A stretch of 31,804 bases of DNA from an uncultured Christensenella sp. (lineage in GTDB: Bacteria; Bacillota; Clostridia; Christensenellales; Pumilibacteraceae), in NCBI GenBank assembly GCA_910585055.1, contig CAJUBY010000021.1, forward strand, positions 1 to 31,804, read 5' to 3'. Every line of letters begins with the position of its first letter. Positions within the stretch are counted from its first letter, which is position 1. A model generated the notes under the pieces. That model saw only the letters and a program-made list of their open reading frames with translations, made no database searches and was not told where the DNA came from. Below, piece by piece: positions 9,901 to 16,636 of the stretch. The position numbers were made by a program, and so were the translations under genes.

Positions 9901-12900
9901 ATGGAACGCTTGAGCTTCCGCTACGTTTTGGAAATGCTTGTATGTCTGTTTTACCGGCGTGGACGCTACAGTCTTAACAAAGTATCTGTATTGGAAATCG
10001 GGATTGAATTCGGTAGTTTTCAATACCGCTTGCTTCTCCGCATTTGTCTTGTCGTTGAAAGCGTTTTCGTCTACGAGATGGTATGACGGATTGATGCCTT
10101 TCTGGTCTACAAGATATGTATCAGCGCTGCCCTGCACAAGCATATTGGCTTCGGTATTGCCGTTGGTACGGTAATACGTATGCATTGCCATGACGCCCGG
10201 ATCTTTATACGCATAGAAGAAATTGAATACTTTCAGTTGGGAATCGTTGGCGTCTTCTTCGCGTTCGGTTTTATACGCATCGGTAAACAGGTTTACGCCG
10301 TGATGGTCGTCCTTGACGGAAATTGCCAACTGCATAGCGTAGGTATTGCCTGTCGTATGTTTATCTTCGATGACGATCGCCCAGTAAATGCTTTGTTTTA
10401 TCTGATCGATATTATTCAGCTCGACAGGAGTAAACTCCGTCACGCCGTTTCTTTCCGTTTTGGCATAGAACTCCATCGTAACATTTACGAAATTATCCGC
10501 AACCGAACCGTCGGCATACATAGGAGTATAGATAATCGAAGCATTGGCATTTGCCGCAAAAATACCTTCGTCGACAGGTCTGGGATTTTCGGCGGACACG
10601 CGTGAATTGTACTTGACCACCAAATCATTGGCATGCGTCACGCCGCTCCACGACGCGGGATTTACGAGCACGCGCTGTTCGGCGTCCGAATCGTCGAAAA
10701 GCCATATCTTATCGCTGGACGGCACGTTGATTACGGAGCTTTCGCACAGTTCCTTGCTGTTTGTTATATAGCGCTTGGAATTAAGTTCCGTCCTGTCGTT
10801 TTCGTAACCTATCAACCACGACCATTCGTCGTTCGCCGGATCCGCCTTGTCTTCCTTGGTCTTATTGAGATTTTCGGTGACAAAAGTCGGCACGGAGTTT
10901 TTGACGCTTATAAGCATGTGCAGCGTGGAAACGCCCGGATCCGCACGGAAACCGTCCTGTACGTCGAACTGCAAATATATAGGCTTGTCGAACAGTTCCG
11001 TAGACGACAAAGCGCCTATACGCACAACGTCGTAACCGTCGCTGTTTTTGGTAATTACTGCTGTAGCGTAATCCGAAAGATCGTATACTACGTCTCCCAC
11101 ATCCAAGGTCACATCTTCCGTATAACCGCGGAAAGTATTTTTGTCGCTGTCGTAATATAACGATTCGTAATACAGATCGCCGTCTTTAGCTACTATTTTT
11201 GCCGAACCGGCATAGAAGGTAGGCGTGTCGCCGTCCTTGTCGTAAGCGATACGCGCGGCGGTAAATTCCATGTAGTTGGGCGTGATACGGTTATAATTCG
11301 TATCGACCGTAGCTGTAAGCTCGTACGGTTCGACTATACGGTCGCGGTCTTCCGTTTCGTTCGGACCGAGCTTATGGTTTTCCTTGGTATTGAGCAGCGG
11401 CGCGGAGTTCTTTACCGTTACCGTTATAAGGCATTCGACACTCGTAAATCCGTCTGTCACGGAGAACCGCAGCTGGACTATCGCCGACGTCGTACGCGAA
11501 TTGCCCGTTATCTCAATGCACGGAATATCGTACTGCGTAGTACCCACAACGCATTTTTTATTGACTACGCGCGTTGTGATATACCCCGAATACTGAGCCG
11601 CATTCGACTCTATGGTTTCCGGATTGGCAAAAGTGAGCTGCTGGCACATTGTAGCCGTGTCTTTAGCCGTTGCCGGAGTGCTCGGCGACGAAGTATGCGC
11701 CACCGAATATTTTTGCGTTATAAATGTCGCGGCGGCGGCAAAGCCGCTGTCCGCCGGATTCGTGTTGAACCCGTCTTTATTGAGCTTGTTGTTTTCGTAA
11801 TCCACGTCCAGGTCGTACGCAAAGTCGTACGGCGTGAGCTGGATAACATCCATGTTTTCTATAGTGTAATTTACGGCGTATCTGCCGATATTGGCGTTGT
11901 GACCGTAATCGCCGAACGGCGTACGTCCGCCGTTATTCAATTCGTTGAGCTTATAAGCCGACGAAGAATCGGGCGCGCGGCGCGGCGCGACTGCGCGGTT
12001 TTCTACCTTTACGCACACGCTTACGGTACCCGTCGTGCCGTGCGAATCTTTTACTTTAACTCTGAATTGGAAGTACTCGCCGTTTGTCGAACGCAGCGGC
12101 GTTATTTCCAGTCCTTTAAAAGTCGCTATTCCGTTGTTGCCGACCGAGATACCCAGTCCCGTAAGTTTTTCGGACGGAACTTTCGAAAATACGTTGTCGG
12201 ATGCGGAAAGATTTACGATATCCACACGGAAGAACGTACCTGTCGTATTGACATCGTTATCGAGGATAGCATCGTTACCGTCTATCACGACAAAGTCGTT
12301 GAGAGCTCTGGCGCTTTGAGCCGTGAGCGTAGACCCAGCGCTGTGAGGATACGCAAAACCGTCCGGATCGACGGCAAACGGGATAGCGTTGCCCGTATCT
12401 GTAATGTCTGTTCTATTGGAACCGACACCCCTTAACACGCCGTTATCGTCTGTGTAGCCGATAGGCGTCATAAACTGCGATTTCGGCGAGCTGACGGCAT
12501 CTCTGCCGTCGGGATCCGCCGTACCCACCGTATAATCGAAGTCAAGCGTTATGTTGCCCAGCGGATTGGGTTGTTCGGGCGCTTTGGACTCGACTTTGAT
12601 CGCAATAGGATACCAAATGCCGTCGTCCGTCGTATCCGACGGATCGACAACTCTCACAAGCACGTAGAAGTGCCCCAGACGAGTTTCGTCTACCGAACCG
12701 TCCGACTTTCTGTACTGGTTTTGCGTCGCCGCCCTGGCCGTAAACCTTATCGTCTTGGAATCGACATAACTGTACAGCACATTCGCCGTGGCGGCAGCCG
12801 TACTGCCGAGCGGCGCAATAAGGGTCTGAGCGAAATGCGTCGGCTCGTTGCCCTCGCCCGTTTTGGACGTGAGCTGACCGGCAGTCGTATTTACCGTGCC

Positions 12901-15051
12901 CTTTCCGTAATAGTTGCTGTTTACGTTGCTCTTGAGATCGATCGTGTAGTTTGATATATCGACTTGTACGTATTCCTTTTGGGGAATTTTTATTCCGCCC
13001 GTGCCCTGCACGAAAGCAGACGATATTTTGGCACCGTCGTCTATATCGTAAAGAAAATCGTCAAGCTTCAGATCTACGGGAATGCCGCCCGGGGTTACCG
13101 TTACCAACGGCTCGTTCTTGCCCGTATTGAACGCCGCCGTCGACGCAAAATACGGACGGGTGTTGGATATCTTAAATACTAATTCCACCGCGGTATTTGT
13201 TCCGCCTATCGCCGATTTCGCCGCCGTTTCGCTGGACTGCGCCGTAATCACCGCACGGACATACGTCGCCTGCGGCGGACGTGCGCCCGTAGCTTTTACC
13301 GTTATCGATGGATACAGGCCGGACGCATAAGTGCTGTCCGAATTGTAAGTAATGGTGTAATATGCCGTAGATGTAGTGGACGCGACTGTTTTGAACGCTA
13401 CCTTGTCGTAACTTGTATCGGCATCCGAATAAATATCGCTTGCATAAATCGTATAGCTGGTTTTATCGGTGGGAGAAATAGGCTTGGGCAAGAATACCGT
13501 ACGCCTGTTGGTGCCGCCGTTGTTGAATATGGATTTTGTATTTCCCAGATAGTTATAAGCCGGATCGATACTTGTAGACATACCTACACGGTATACGTAT
13601 CCCGACTTGCTGATCTCTACATTATTCGCCTGATCGTTGATCTTCGTAGTTATGGCGTTGTCCGTGACATTAAGTTTAAACGATATTACTGACACGCCGT
13701 GCTGTGTCGGCGAACTCGTATTCGGATAATGGTCACGCACGCGCGTGTACAAAGTAAACACGCCGTTCGCCTGACCGTCTACGCCCGACCTCGGATACTT
13801 AAGAATGGAGTTGATATTTAATGTTTGCGTGCCGCTCCACGTCCACTGCAGATACGCGTTGGCGACCTTCGTGCACGAGCTGTCGAGGAACAGTCCGGCG
13901 TTTGCACCGGGCATCGTCTGATAGTTGCTGGAACTGCCTGCCGTAAAATAAACACTGTTAGCATTGGCTCCCGTCGTATTCGTAGGATCGGGATCCTGAG
14001 CTATATTGTATGAATATACTTTTATACCTCTGCTTGTTCCGCGTGAATAAGAACCGCTTACGGTAAAGTTTTTGGTGGTAGGCGGAGTATTGACGTTGAT
14101 AGCGGTTATCTTCGCCGAACCCTGACCTGCGTTCTGTCCGCTGGTGCCGCCGCCCGATACGTAAGACGTATTTATATATCCGGAACCGCCGCCGCCGCCC
14201 TTGTCGTCGACGACCGAACCGTCGCTCGTAGTGCCGCAGCCGCCGAAATATCCGCCGCCGCCGCCGCCGCCGCCGTTACCGTCGCCGCCTTTAAGACCGG
14301 GGCCGCCCTGACCGAACGAACCGCTTTGACTGCCGGAACTGTGGCTGCTGCTCTTATCCCCGTGCGGACCGCCCGTACCGCCGCCGCAACCGCCCGTTCC
14401 GTAACTGGTTGCCGGAGTACGGCTTCCGTTTCTGGTACCGCCGCCGCCCGCGCCGCCTGCTTTCTGCTGTGCGCCGCCGCCGCCGCCGGCAACGATAAGC
14501 ACATTGCTTCTGTAGCTGTTAAGACTGCTCAAAAGACCGTCGCGCGTCGCAAAGTGCGTAGCGCCGCCGCCGCCTGCTCCGTATCTCTGCGCGGAACCGC
14601 CGCCGTTGTAACCGCCGGCTTTTGTGGAGTTTGTGCTGCTCCCGTTTGCGCCCATACTGCCTACGTAAATATATATGGGAGTAGTGGTATTTATCGTATA
14701 TGTACCGTACGTGTAACCGCCTTTTCCGCCGGAAGAAGAAGAATACGATCCGCCCTTGGCGCCGTACGCTTCCAGCTTATACGTTCCGCGCGGAAGCGTT
14801 ACGGCATACGACGTACCTGCGGAATAAGTTTTGACATCTCCGTTGCGTATATTCCCGACCCAGTTCTGCGAATTGGCAGCCGACGTAACGCCGTTTCCGG
14901 CAGATACGGCGTCCGATCCGATCGGTTTTTCCGCATTAAAACAAAACGCACATGTGACAGACACGGCAATTGCCGTTATGACGGTCGCTACAAGCAGCAG
15001 TACGCGCCGCCCTATGCTGTGCGTTACGGGTTTTTCCGTACGATTTTTCAT
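3913..15051 (-). CDS. Giant modular cell-surface protein: glycine-rich domain, tandem beta-sandwich modules, zinc ribbon, C-terminal membrane helix and Pro/Gln-rich tail
   Basis: The protein has 3712 residues. I chose the ATG at 15051 (MKNRTEKP) because GGAGAGG lies 7 nt upstream; an in-frame ATG at 15075 has no such site. Order: signal/anchor segment (about residues 17-40); glycine-rich domain (about 80-320) with repeated GGGGG and LIVAGGGGG, resembling the Gly_rich/ALK-LTK type; then roughly 16 modules of 110-320 residues. Each module begins near a V-x-V-x-N-x-x-P linker (about residues 630, 825, 1022, 1219, 1389, 1905, 2110, 2282, 2460, 2769, 2937, 3114, 3380), as in cadherin/Ig-like repeat proteins. 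A CPYC-x15-CNTC zinc ribbon sits at 2949-2971. A membrane helix (about 3506-3530) is followed by KKRKVRR, an acidic coiled-coil stretch and a Pro/Gln/Gly-rich cytoplasmic tail of about 180 residues. An adhesin or scaffold role is inferred; no catalytic domain was recognised. No LPXTG is present. Confidence 0.88.
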   Translation of the reverse strand: MKNRTEKPVTHSIGRRVLLLVATVITAIAVSVTCAFCFNAEKPIGSDAVSAGNGVTSAANSQNWVGNIRNGDVKTYSAGTSYAVTLPRGTYKLEAYGAKGGSYSSSSGGKGGYTYGTYTINTTTPIYIYVGSMGANGSSTNSTKAGGYNGGGSAQRYGAGGGGATHFATRDGLLSSLNSYRSNVLIVAGGGGGAQQKAGGAGGGGTRNGSRTPATSYGTGGCGGGTGGPHGDKSSSHSSGSQSGSFGQGGPGLKGGDGNGGGGGGGGYFGGCGTTSDGSVVDDKGGGGGSGYINTSYVSGGGTSGQNAGQGSAKITAINVNTPPTTKNFTVSGSYSRGTSRGIKVYSYNIAQDPDPTNTTGANANSVYFTAGSSSNYQTMPGANAGLFLDSSCTKVANAYLQWTWSGTQTLNINSILKYPRSGVDGQANGVFTLYTRVRDHYPNTSSPTQHGVSVISFKLNVTDNAITTKINDQANNVEISKSGYVYRVGMSTSIDPAYNYLGNTKSIFNNGGTNRRTVFLPKPISPTDKTSYTIYASDIYSDADTSYDKVAFKTVASTTSTAYYTITYNSDSTYASGLYPSITVKATGARPPQATYVRAVITAQSSETAAKSAIGGTNTAVELVFKISNTRPYFASTAAFNTGKNEPLVTVTPGGIPVDLKLDDFLYDIDDGAKISSAFVQGTGGIKIPQKEYVQVDISNYTIDLKSNVNSNYYGKGTVNTTAGQLTSKTGEGNEPTHFAQTLIAPLGSTAAATANVLYSYVDSKTIRFTARAATQNQYRKSDGSVDETRLGHFYVLVRVVDPSDTTDDGIWYPIAIKVESKAPEQPNPLGNITLDFDYTVGTADPDGRDAVSSPKSQFMTPIGYTDDNGVLRGVGSNRTDITDTGNAIPFAVDPDGFAYPHSAGSTLTAQSARALNDFVVIDGNDAILDNDVNTTGTFFRVDIVNLSASDNVFSKVPSEKLTGLGISVGNNGIATFKGLEITPLRSTNGEYFQFRVKVKDSHGTTGTVSVCVKVENRAVAPRRAPDSSSAYKLNELNNGGRTPFGDYGHNANIGRYAVNYTIENMDVIQLTPYDFAYDLDVDYENNKLNKDGFNTNPADSGFAAAATFITQKYSVAHTSSPSTPATAKDTATMCQQLTFANPETIESNAAQYSGYITTRVVNKKCVVGTTQYDIPCIEITGNSRTTSAIVQLRFSVTDGFTSVECLITVTVKNSAPLLNTKENHKLGPNETEDRDRIVEPYELTATVDTNYNRITPNYMEFTAARIAYDKDGDTPTFYAGSAKIVAKDGDLYYESLYYDSDKNTFRGYTEDVTLDVGDVVYDLSDYATAVITKNSDGYDVVRIGALSSTELFDKPIYLQFDVQDGFRADPGVSTLHMLISVKNSVPTFVTENLNKTKEDKADPANDEWSWLIGYENDRTELNSKRYITNSKELCESSVINVPSSDKIWLFDDSDAEQRVLVNPASWSGVTHANDLVVKYNSRVSAENPRPVDEGIFAANANASIIYTPMYADGSVADNFVNVTMEFYAKTERNGVTEFTPVELNNIDQIKQSIYWAIVIEDKHTTGNTYAMQLAISVKDDHHGVNLFTDAYKTEREEDANDSQLKVFNFFYAYKDPGVMAMHTYYRTNGNTEANMLVQGSADTYLVDQKGINPSYHLVDENAFNDKTNAEKQAVLKTTEFNPDFQYRYFVKTVASTPVKQTYKHFQNVAEAQAFHYKPIEVGNDSTGNAVNVPMSYIAMPIAHDPNTENSRHVTFANATAANALDGDNRLLDKEYLSWAPDSVDVLANVTLSDGTNSWTGKAELEKNPYINIRYVTKDSATFYNNYINKIRFTVTESDGTPPLENTDFREDKYGFSFSRKTNCERAPGLLKLTFKLKTVGKDADTRETAIENVDVNIKLFNSYPTIKYLSSNDPGQVTDVKVNMTMGDVNGKSISLVRVANASMPGTKADEIIYSDNDIHDTMKFYMPSAFGTMSEQDKQYIAKASTSNVGKSLSALYTYYNVPNADGLEGVDTETYNPNEGFEDFFDVSPKSGASSVLQFIPKAKTQPNLTGTALDDYLTEHHLIKETGTNKIYYPFRVLFYDDFNGSPFTEGYWATAIIKVYIDNDPVKVNTDIIKYGDEDTKFEYTYKSTNAATAAYNGLPMYTLSLSKNTSFYVDVTSLLIDNDIVLNNGSFCTADDDVWLNLPEDEKSIKDYFVMPNITAPGEDEYVNLYKLVYTNPNVKMPITVTQGNGGNTSKTTLIFNAENAFNRDVDLMFKFSDSNGTSVKVVFRVKYNNASPTPNTDTYGGADTIDITMKTGDSFVLYAADSKLFEKDKDGGFSSYTALKDVKFPYTASGASGSEIVTAAQMRDSFKFFTISYNEPDLTGTSLVIGSDDAASTLRISNHSLASSGDRDYIKVEPFGPEFAREDNSIPAVMAVKVTAAGARTTTLTVTLVDGKGKNTTAKIRINVLSTPPTAKTSGLPSGLTVVKDENDAVIPNTFKTSISFSDTQPAKFALSGFMSDIDFDDKNSLSVYENMDGTMFAVDSPSGTSVLSAESITDPNGITKYVQFRAEDFIGRAGQVATVRFRVVDRNGAVSDTISIEVTIDPASVRPAVQQGQSKPVELMSFAEFSDYNGNANMPQTVQIVQSGNNGLFVDPDVDAPSALYDVSVYALLKKDGEGFTTVSFDDPAFTADKENALLYRISGSSVEEGRGTVKPYVNKFFTLTVSDDGKSFVFIPNSTTAIVNPIMLYVELAKHYLNADATETTMPMQTAVMSVSVKNSKLSAVENSPYNAGYPLVGTGENAKPRESDFLEFRGTAGDSLTWKLYNTDNYELGLFYDWDMRNNDAGKETITYKGFEAKSTVNEGNIKGKGDILSVTTKGTDDGFEITITINRKVFAGTPGADGFPTSASKVDVHIYAADAANKSATMSDKDRLTDTVISVYVENDVPEIAQTGIVQVCPYCGESELISQSSANEAVCNTCKRRFKSLDPDRLGYTLTFSDVDGYVLEADLELNQSLTLNIADIIDDADIAMDQYVLRYAGDTESLMDSSGNIASGITYQDRQIFAVTTNDGTNEYAVTTLKQIKFTCRSSVRGTVATCKLKFRDSVKDAETQVLTVHLTVDNIAPTLKPDVSTDITVLGVGPNGKEEDVQARTKTFDLLKFITDANGDDFDPTDPANEGKRPTYVYIDQITMFMSDDYDNAPELYGPNLIEINESGEEYYTVDTACTVNWADAKHQKFSIQPFIGIYGVQKIALLIVDSGFEDGADADIVDGKTYTLMLTITVANPLDDVPETLETKNMVYGVTRTVTAADLLGEENAKGYTIDSMEEINTNYLRIYAPGSGAETSAAGDANSDWRIYAWTEDVSASVKVVFRADQTTVERTLPVKVVVNNAPIYKNGIKSYIYTTKQLDDRQNRTKKIYPEDWFEDLDAEDIMTFITPVTSSQSVKVEAVRAIDSAEEGGRAYILLKFNRRGDADITVNISDLSGRSYSRTIKVNCTDAPEMSWWEDFVSLVEANWMWFWIIVAGSVVFIALLIILIVVIHKKRKVRREIEALLESETELEEEMLRLSGGAAQYQSFGYLPPVQQAMIDPGLMLGGGATAPASNSLQLNAGTGAPSTGTQPPPQIPQNTGASFNTIPGSEPQRTAQPQQQPTQGYAPQQGQQGAPQQGMQRPQPGMTQNQQARPQPGQPVRPQTPPQQGVPRTISPNPPTNSDGFDPNDF

Positions 15052-15080
15052 ACCGTTACCTCTCCAAGCGAACAAACTTT

Positions 15081-15140
15081 GTTAACAATTTGTTCATAAT
15101 TGCATAGATATACAGTTAAATGTTAACATATTGTTCATAT
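15081..15140. repeat. Direct repeat pair in the promoter and leader of the giant gene (candidate operators)
   Basis: GTTAACAnnTTGTTCATA occurs at 15081 and again at 15122, a spacing of 41 bp or about four helical turns; the copies differ at only two or three positions. The distal copy covers the promoter spacer and overlaps the -10. The proximal copy lies just past the predicted transcription start. This arrangement suits a repressor binding two sites on one face of the DNA. The regulator is unknown. Confidence 0.5.
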
Positions 15141-15148
15141 TTTGTCAA
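15120..15148 (-). promoter_or_regulatory. Sigma-A promoter of the giant surface-protein gene
   Basis: On the minus strand TTGACA (15143-15148), a 17-bp spacer and TAACAT (15120-15125) with an extended TGn before the -10. Transcription should start near 15113, about 60 nt before the ATG. Confidence 0.72.
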
Positions 15149-15260
15149 TACTTTTTAGCACATTTTGGGTTTTTATATCTAATTAACTTTGCGACTAATA
15201 TTTGTTTTATCTTTCGTAAAAGAGCCGAACGTATACTTAGCTTTCAAACAGCCGAAAAAA

Positions 15261-15339
15261 ATAAGAGATAAACGATAATATAGCAAAGCGTCGTACGGAA
15301 TTTCCGCGGCTTTCTTCTTTCTTATCTTTTATCTCTTAT
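15261..15339. repeat. Nested inverted repeat, unknown role
   Basis: ATAAGAGATAAA (15261-15272) is the exact complement of TTTATCTCTTAT (15328-15339). Inside it AAAGC/GCTTT and CGGAA/TTCCG form inner arms. Together they can fold into one long interrupted hairpin. No gene is seen between 15150 and 15508. The element could be a small mobile-element remnant or a structured leader. Confidence 0.45.
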
Positions 15340-15382
15340 CTATTATTATTTGGGGCGTTTATATACCGCTTTGTGTTTGTTA

Positions 15383-15475
15383 CCCGATAATGATGATTCC
15401 GAAAGGCAACGATGGGTTCAGATCGGGCGCTTTTAAGTGCGAGCACGACGGGCGAGGAAGCCCCCGAAACACGCA
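15383..15475. other. Possible structured RNA segment, unassigned
   Basis: CCCGAT (15383-15388) pairs with ATCGGG (15422-15427), enclosing a CC-GAAA-GG tetraloop. GGGC/GCCC forms another stem near 15450. On the plus strand this would run straight into the terminator at 15476-15500. I do not recognise a known riboswitch or small-RNA family, and chance folding is possible. Confidence 0.25.
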
Positions 15476-15500
15476 AAAAGGGCGCAATTAGCGCCCTTTT
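15476..15500 (-). terminator. Bidirectional rho-independent terminator behind tRNA-Leu
   Basis: AAAAGGGCGC (15476-15485), loop AATTA, then GCGCCCTTTT (15491-15500) form a perfect stem with T runs on both strands, 8 bp past the CCA end of the tRNA. Confidence 0.88.
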
Positions 15501-15508
15501 ATACCTTT

Positions 15509-15593
15509 TGGTGCGGAGGACGAGACTTGAACTCGTACGGTGTTACCCACAGGCTTCTGAGACCTGCGCGTCTGCCAATTTCGCCACCCCCGC
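15509..15593 (-). tRNA. tRNA-Leu (anticodon CAG)
   Basis: The minus strand reads as an 85-nt class II tRNA with encoded CCA. The acceptor GCGGGGG pairs with CCTCCGC (one G-U). The anticodon arm is CAGGT-CTCAGAA-GCCTG, giving anticodon CAG for CUG codons. There is a short extra variable stem (GGT/ACC), and the T arm is ACGAG-TTCAAGT-CTCGT. It has its own consensus promoter and terminator. Confidence 0.95.
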
Positions 15594-15615
15594 ATAATCA
15601 CGGGTCACGGCGTTT

Positions 15616-15644
15616 ATTATACAATACACAGACGACCCTGTCAA
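15616..15644 (-). promoter_or_regulatory. Sigma-A promoter of tRNA-Leu
   Basis: On the minus strand a perfect TTGACA (15639-15644), 17-bp spacer and perfect TATAAT (15616-15621) lie 22 bp upstream of the tRNA 5' end. This is the strongest promoter in the window by consensus match. Confidence 0.88.
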
Positions 15645-15680
15645 GCAAACGCGCTATGTTTGTTTGCAAAATAAAAAATA

Positions 15681-16328
15681 CTAGTCTTTTATCTCGGTAA
15701 ACATATCGGGTCCGACGCCGCAGATCGGGCAAACGTAATCGGACGGAAGTTCTTCCCCTTCGTAAACGTAACCGCATATGTCGCACTTGAATTTACGCAT
15801 CGGTTTTTTCTCGGCGGACTGCGGCTCGTCATCGGCGACATAAGTCGGCGCGGATTTGGGCGCCTTGCCTTTTATGACTTTATGATAATACTCGTACGTC
15901 ATGGGTTTTTTGTCGCCGAAAAGATCTGCGTCTTTGAGATCGCCCAAAAACACGGTATGCGTAGCCGTTTCCATCGTATCGATCACGTCGCAAACGATAT
16001 ATCCGCAAGTATCGTTGATAACGGGCATTTTCGCCTTTACCGCATAATCTATATCCGCAAACTTGTCGGTATCCCTGCCCGACTTAAAACCGAACGTCCC
16101 GATAAGCGACGGCGCGGACGTTTCCGCGAGTATCGAAACTGCAAACTTGCCCGTCTTTTTTATGCACTCGTTTGTAAAGCTGTCTCGGTTTATGCTAACC
16201 GCAAACGTCGCAGGTTCGGCTGTGACCTGCATGACGCAGTTAGCGACGCAGCCTGTCGGCTTGCCGTCGATCCATGCAGTAACGATATAAACTCCGTACG
16301 AGAGCTTTTCTGCGGTTTTGATATTCAT
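15681..16328 (-). CDS. hrb: High-molecular-weight rubredoxin: FMN-binding flavin reductase domain fused to rubredoxin
   Basis: This 215-residue cytoplasmic redox protein has two domains. Residues 1 to about 150 are a split-barrel FMN-binding flavin reductase domain (KLSYGVYIVTAW, then GTFGFKSGRDTDKF). The C-terminal part (about 178-212) is a rubredoxin with both iron-binding pairs, CDICGYVYEG and CPICGVGPDMF. The same fusion is known from Moorella and other clostridia, where it takes electrons from NAD(P)H and passes them to flavodiiron proteins that reduce oxygen or NO. AAGGAG lies 5 nt before the ATG at 16328. The gene stands alone, divergent from the activase gene. No flavodiiron gene is in the window, so its partner is inferred from the family. 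Confidence 0.92.
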   Translation of the reverse strand: MNIKTAEKLSYGVYIVTAWIDGKPTGCVANCVMQVTAEPATFAVSINRDSFTNECIKKTGKFAVSILAETSAPSLIGTFGFKSGRDTDKFADIDYAVKAKMPVINDTCGYIVCDVIDTMETATHTVFLGDLKDADLFGDKKPMTYEYYHKVIKGKAPKSAPTYVADDEPQSAEKKPMRKFKCDICGYVYEGEELPSDYVCPICGVGPDMFTEIKD

Positions 16329-16356
16329 AAATACTCCTTATACATCACTTGATTAT

Positions 16357-16362
16357 ATTATA
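16357..16362 (-). promoter_or_regulatory. Possible -10 element for the rubredoxin gene
   Basis: TATAAT occurs on the minus strand at 16357-16362 (and overlapping at 16352-16357), about 25 bp upstream of the ATG. No good -35 box is seen at 17 bp (GGTATT), so the promoter would be weak or activator-dependent. The rest of the 16363-16567 gap shows nothing recognisable. Confidence 0.35.
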
Positions 16363-16567
16363 CCCGTTAGACGGCGCTAAATACCGTAGCTCCGTATAAA
16401 AACGTACGACGGTAACGCCCCGAAAATCGGTTACACATTTATCGGTATTGTACCATGCCTTTCGCCATATGTCAATACCGAATCGAAAAAAACACAGTAT
16501 ATCCGATAGTGATCCGCCGCCGCAATACAAAAATAACCGCGACCGTCTGCTCAAAAGCGCTATTCGC

Positions 16568-16596
16568 TTGACTTTATACGCTCCGTAATGTATATT
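16568..16596 (+). promoter_or_regulatory. Sigma-A promoter of the activase fusion gene
   Basis: TTGACT (16568-16573), 17-bp spacer, TATATT (16591-16596). The predicted transcription start is near 16602, on top of an in-frame ATG at 16601. That ATG therefore cannot be the start, and the ATG at 16637 is supported. Confidence 0.75.
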
Positions 16597-16636
16597 AATA
16601 ATGAAAGAGAATCATATATTTATCCAAGGAAAAATT

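Noticed and set aside
15437..15700. Short plus-strand frames over tRNA-Leu, giving a protein-like TRLELVRCYPQAS string
   Set aside because: This is antisense translation of the tRNA gene, a frequent misannotation.
16601..16636. Upstream ATG giving 12 extra residues to the activase fusion
   Set aside because: The promoter places transcription start at about 16602, and the ATG at 16637 has AAGGA at correct spacing.
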